A stretch of 15,704 nt of DNA from Bifidobacterium breve (GTDB lineage Bacteria > Actinomycetota > Acidimicrobiia > IMCC26256), in NCBI GenBank assembly GCA_945907055.1, contig CAMDSG010000024.1, forward strand, positions 1 to 15,704. Reading direction: 5' to 3'. The notes below the pieces were generated by a model. That model was not told the origin of the DNA, ran no database searches, and saw only the letters and a program-made list of their open reading frames with translations. Below, in pieces: positions 14,202 to 15,704 of the stretch. The translations under genes and the position numbers were made by a program. Position 1 is the first letter of the stretch; every line of letters starts with the position of its first letter.

Positions 14202-14220
14202 GTACCGCCTCGGCGGGTAC
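14189..14220. promoter_or_regulatory. Palindrome and hairpin at the end of the DUF1385 gene
   Basis: CCTAAGCGCTTAGG (14189-14202) is a perfect 14-bp palindrome that includes the stop codon. It is followed at once by GTACC-GC-CTCG-GC-G-GGTAC (14202-14220), a seven-pair hairpin with one bulged G. Together they could form a terminator without U-run, or an operator for the monooxygenase gene that begins 43 nt later. One 14-bp palindrome is about what chance gives in a window of this size. Confidence 0.3.
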
Positions 14221-14262
14221 TCTCTAGATGCCTGCACTCGCCCGGGCTTGGAGATATAGCTG

Positions 14263-15630
14263 ATGAAGTTTGGAATTTTCTATGAGCACCAGTTGCCTCG
14301 TCCCTGGGAAGAGGGCTCTGAGCAGCGACTATTCCAAGAAGCCCTGGATCAGATCGAGTACGCAGACTCAATCGGTATTGATTATGTCTGGGAGGTTGAG
14401 CACCACTTCCTTGAGGAGTACAGCCACTCGAGCGCACCTGAGGTCTTCCTCGCTGCAGCCTCACAGCGCACAAAGCGCATGCGCCTCGGGCACGGAGTAA
14501 TCCAGACCTCTCCTGCTTATAACCATCCTGCGCGTATTGCCGAACGCCTATCGACTCTCGATCTTGTCTCTAATGGGCGTGTTGATTTTGGCTCGGGAGA
14601 ATCTAGTAGCGAGGCAGAGCTCGGCGGTTTTGGTATCGACCCTGAGGTGAAGCGTGCAATGTGGGAGGAGGGCTTACGCGTTGCGCTCCGCTGTATGACA
14701 GAGGCGCCTTTCACGGGGCACGCTGGTGAGTTTGTAACTATGCCGCCACGCAATGTTGTGCCTAAGCCCGTCCAGAAGCCCCACCCTCCGTTGTGGCTCG
14801 CGTGTAGCCGTAAGGACACGATTCACTTCGCAGCCCAGCACGGAATGGGCGCGCTTGCGTTTGCGTTCGCCGATCCTGAAGAGGCGAAGCACTGGGTCGA
14901 TGACTACTACGCGACCCTGGCATCGGAGGGGGTGCCCATCGGTGATGCGGTTAATCCAAACCTTGCATGTGTCACTACATTTATGTGCCACGAGGATGAG
15001 CAGGTAGCCCTAGCGCGCGGCCTCGAGGGTGCAAACTTCTTCGGGTATTCCCTCGCTCACTACTACATCTTCGGTCGCCACCAGCCAGGGGTAACCGATG
15101 TCTGGAACGAGTACGGCGATCGCCGACGTGAGCACGGATTCGACCCCGATGCTGTATCAATGGCAGAGGCAAATGCTGAGCGTCTCGGGGCAAAGGTTGT
15201 CTCCGGAGATCAGACCGGCCTACGCGGAGCGATCGGTACGCCAGATCAAGTTCGCGAGTACCTGCGACGCTACGAAGAGTGCGGAATCGATCAGGTAATC
15301 CTTTGTTTTCAGGCTGGGAAGAACCGCCATGAGCACATCATGGAGAGCCTTGAACTACTAGCGCGCGATGTGCTCCCCGAGTTCGCCGAGCGCGAGATAG
15401 AGGCGCAGGCAAAGAAAGATTTACGCCTTGCTCCTATCATCGAGGCTGTGATGGCGCGCAAACCTGCATCCGATCATCCACCCTTGCCGTCGCCGGATTA
15501 TGAATTCCCAGCAATCCCACGCCTGATGGCGGATCGCATGAACTCTGATGAGTTTCATGCTTGGCTCGACAACGTTGCTGAGGCCTCAGCATCCGGAAAC
15601 TCAGATGATGTAAGAGGTTTACTCGAATGA
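14263..15630 (+). CDS. Luciferase-like (LLM class) flavin-dependent monooxygenase
   Basis: A cytoplasmic flavin-dependent oxidoreductase of the bacterial luciferase superfamily, 455 aa. The TIM-barrel start is MKFGIFYEHQLPRPW. YADSIGIDYVWEVEHHFLEEYSHSS (33-57) is the luciferase-type strand with the EHHF motif. RMRLGHGVIQTSPAYNHPARIAERLSTLDLVSNGRVDFGSG (72-112) is the flavin-binding core. PPLWLACSRKDTIHFAAQHG and the late IGTPDQVREYLRRYEECGIDQVIL complete the barrel. It could use FMN or F420; the substrate is not deducible. The barrel ends near residue 370, and an extra 85 residues (from about 385, ending EFHAWLDNVAEASASGNSDD) form a tail not seen in minimal members. ATG 14263 has GGAG 10 nt upstream. 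Its stop overlaps the prfA start (ATGA), which is unexpected for an accessory enzyme. Confidence 0.92.
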   Translation: MKFGIFYEHQLPRPWEEGSEQRLFQEALDQIEYADSIGIDYVWEVEHHFLEEYSHSSAPEVFLAAASQRTKRMRLGHGVIQTSPAYNHPARIAERLSTLDLVSNGRVDFGSGESSSEAELGGFGIDPEVKRAMWEEGLRVALRCMTEAPFTGHAGEFVTMPPRNVVPKPVQKPHPPLWLACSRKDTIHFAAQHGMGALAFAFADPEEAKHWVDDYYATLASEGVPIGDAVNPNLACVTTFMCHEDEQVALARGLEGANFFGYSLAHYYIFGRHQPGVTDVWNEYGDRRREHGFDPDAVSMAEANAERLGAKVVSGDQTGLRGAIGTPDQVREYLRRYEECGIDQVILCFQAGKNRHEHIMESLELLARDVLPEFAEREIEAQAKKDLRLAPIIEAVMARKPASDHPPLPSPDYEFPAIPRLMADRMNSDEFHAWLDNVAEASASGNSDDVRGLLE

Positions 15631-15704
15631 GCATGTTTGATCGTCTCGCCGATTTTGAGGCTGAACTCGATCGCTTGGAGTCGACACTCGCAGACCTATA
15701 CGCG
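15627..15704 (+). CDS. prfA: Peptide chain release factor 1 (N-terminal fragment at window edge)
   Basis: An ATG at 15627 overlaps the monooxygenase stop as ATGA and opens a frame that stays open through the last base, giving 26 codons. The peptide MSMFDRLADFEAELDRLEST resembles the RF1 N-terminus (the MFDRL...E...LE helix), and prfA is the expected gene after rpmE in actinobacteria. The diagnostic PxT and GGQ motifs lie outside the window, so RF1 is inferred from the N-terminal pattern and the context. The second Met (15633) may be the true first residue. Confidence 0.75.
   Translation, partial: MSMFDRLADFEAELDRLESTLADLYA

Overview
The window looks like the chromosome of a moderately GC-rich (mid-50s % by eye) actinobacterium. 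The plus strand carries the order argS – lysA – hom – thrC – ... – rho – rpmE – DUF1385 – ... – prfA, which is the actinobacterial arginyl-tRNA synthetase/threonine/termination-factor block. Three traits fit an early-branching lineage such as Acidimicrobiia, although no taxonomic marker was searched: the HAGG form of the ArgRS signature (mycobacteria have HIGG), a Rho with a long Gly/Gln/Arg-rich insert, and an archaeal-type phosphoglycerate-mutase homologue where thrB normally sits.

Layout. 1–1528 (minus strand): a two-gene unit, a GGDEF diguanylate cyclase followed through an ATGA overlap by an uncharacterised protein that runs off the left edge. 1529–1736: divergent promoter region. 1737–7205 (plus): argS-lysA-hom-thrC, with ATGA overlaps at argS/lysA and hom/thrC. 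The lysA–hom spacer (113 nt) is different: it holds three consecutive hairpins and a possible 35-codon leader ORF whose stop overlaps the hom start. 7206–9396: two accessory genes, an SDR oxidoreductase (plus) and a convergent secreted lipoprotein of the glucose/sorbosone dehydrogenase family (minus). 9451–10626: an ApgM-family protein, best read as the functional replacement of homoserine kinase. 10627–11009: a 383-nt non-coding stretch with several hairpins, a 9-nt direct repeat and a C-rich, G-poor segment, forming the leader of rho. 11010–15704: rho, rpmE (zinc-type L31), a DUF1385 membrane protein, a luciferase-like monooxygenase and the first 26 codons of prfA, which overlaps the monooxygenase by ATGA.

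How the genes work together. LysA makes lysine from meso-diaminopimelate. Hom reduces aspartate semialdehyde to homoserine, the ApgM-family protein is proposed to phosphorylate it, and ThrC converts O-phosphohomoserine to threonine. ArgS, L31 and RF1 serve translation and Rho serves transcription termination. No mobile element, CRISPR array, tRNA or rRNA was seen. The points most worth a second look are the missing thrB with its likely substitute, the structured hom leader, the probable autoregulatory leader of rho, and the monooxygenase coupled to prfA.
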